Source: Chondrus crispus (Eukaryota; Rhodophyta; Florideophyceae; Gigartinales; Gigartinaceae). From it: DNA of 64,000 nt. The stretch's first letter is position 1. The number at the start of each line of letters is the position of its first letter. The notes under the pieces were generated by a model, which saw only the letters and a program-made list of their open reading frames with translations, was not told the DNA's origin and searched no databases. The DNA is taken from NCBI RefSeq assembly GCF_000350225.1, contig NW_005179204.1, positions 43,216-107,215 of the forward strand, read 5' to 3'. A program made the translations under genes and the position numbers. Below, one piece after another: positions 63,990 through 64,000 of this stretch.

Positions 63990-64000
63990 TCAGACTCATG

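Overview
The window looks like a repeat-only stretch of a eukaryotic nuclear genome joined to a short bacterial piece at its right end. About 62.8 kb is LTR retrotransposons, fragments and solo LTRs, nested and duplicated. I see no ordinary host gene. Signs of a eukaryote are Ty1/copia and Ty3/gypsy gag-pol genes, a chromodomain integrase, primer sites complementary to the initiator-tRNA anticodon arm, TATA-like LTR promoters and a Pol III-like A/B box pair. I cannot name the host. A protist or alga is possible, but that is a guess.

There are two copia families. Copia-A has 1,264-bp LTRs, a gag-pol polyprotein, and an extra upstream ORF with two U1-type C2H2 zinc fingers. Copia-B has 768-bp LTRs with a tandem-repeat U3. 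One gypsy family (copies called G0 to G4 here) has LTRs that run TGTAG...CTACA or CCACA. A 378-bp miniature LTR element (TRIM) shares the copia primer site and contains a split tRNA-like sequence.

Layout. 1-1582: gypsy G0 remnant (minus). 1583-4722: 5' part of a Copia-A (minus). 4723-5773: Copia-A RT/RNase H fragment (plus). 5774-20763: Copia-B (plus), interrupted in gag by a full-length Copia-A with an intact polyprotein (7687-15565, minus) and the TRIM (15568-15945). 20764-33860: a 13.1-kb gypsy, G1 (minus), with gag, a damaged pol, a hairpin array and a long antisense ORF. 33861-42915: two broken Copia-A copies (minus). 42425-62789: a 5.5-kb unit of retroelement debris present two and a half times in tandem. 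Its second copy carries G2 (50651-58279), a pol-less gypsy derivative with two hairpin arrays.

62790-64000 differs completely. It holds the 3' part of a DUF2853-like gene and an intact crotonase-fold (enoyl-CoA hydratase) gene, both bacterial in style. The junction cuts the first gene and an LTR, so this is either a chimeric assembly or a transfer.

Functionally, Copia-A is the only element with an uninterrupted polyprotein. It, or relatives, could supply proteins to Copia-B, the TRIM and solo LTRs, which share its 14-nt primer site. G1-like elements could mobilise G2. The most unusual content is the hairpin arrays in G1 and G2, the antisense ORF of G1, the split tRNA-like TRIM, and the zinc-finger ORF of Copia-A.
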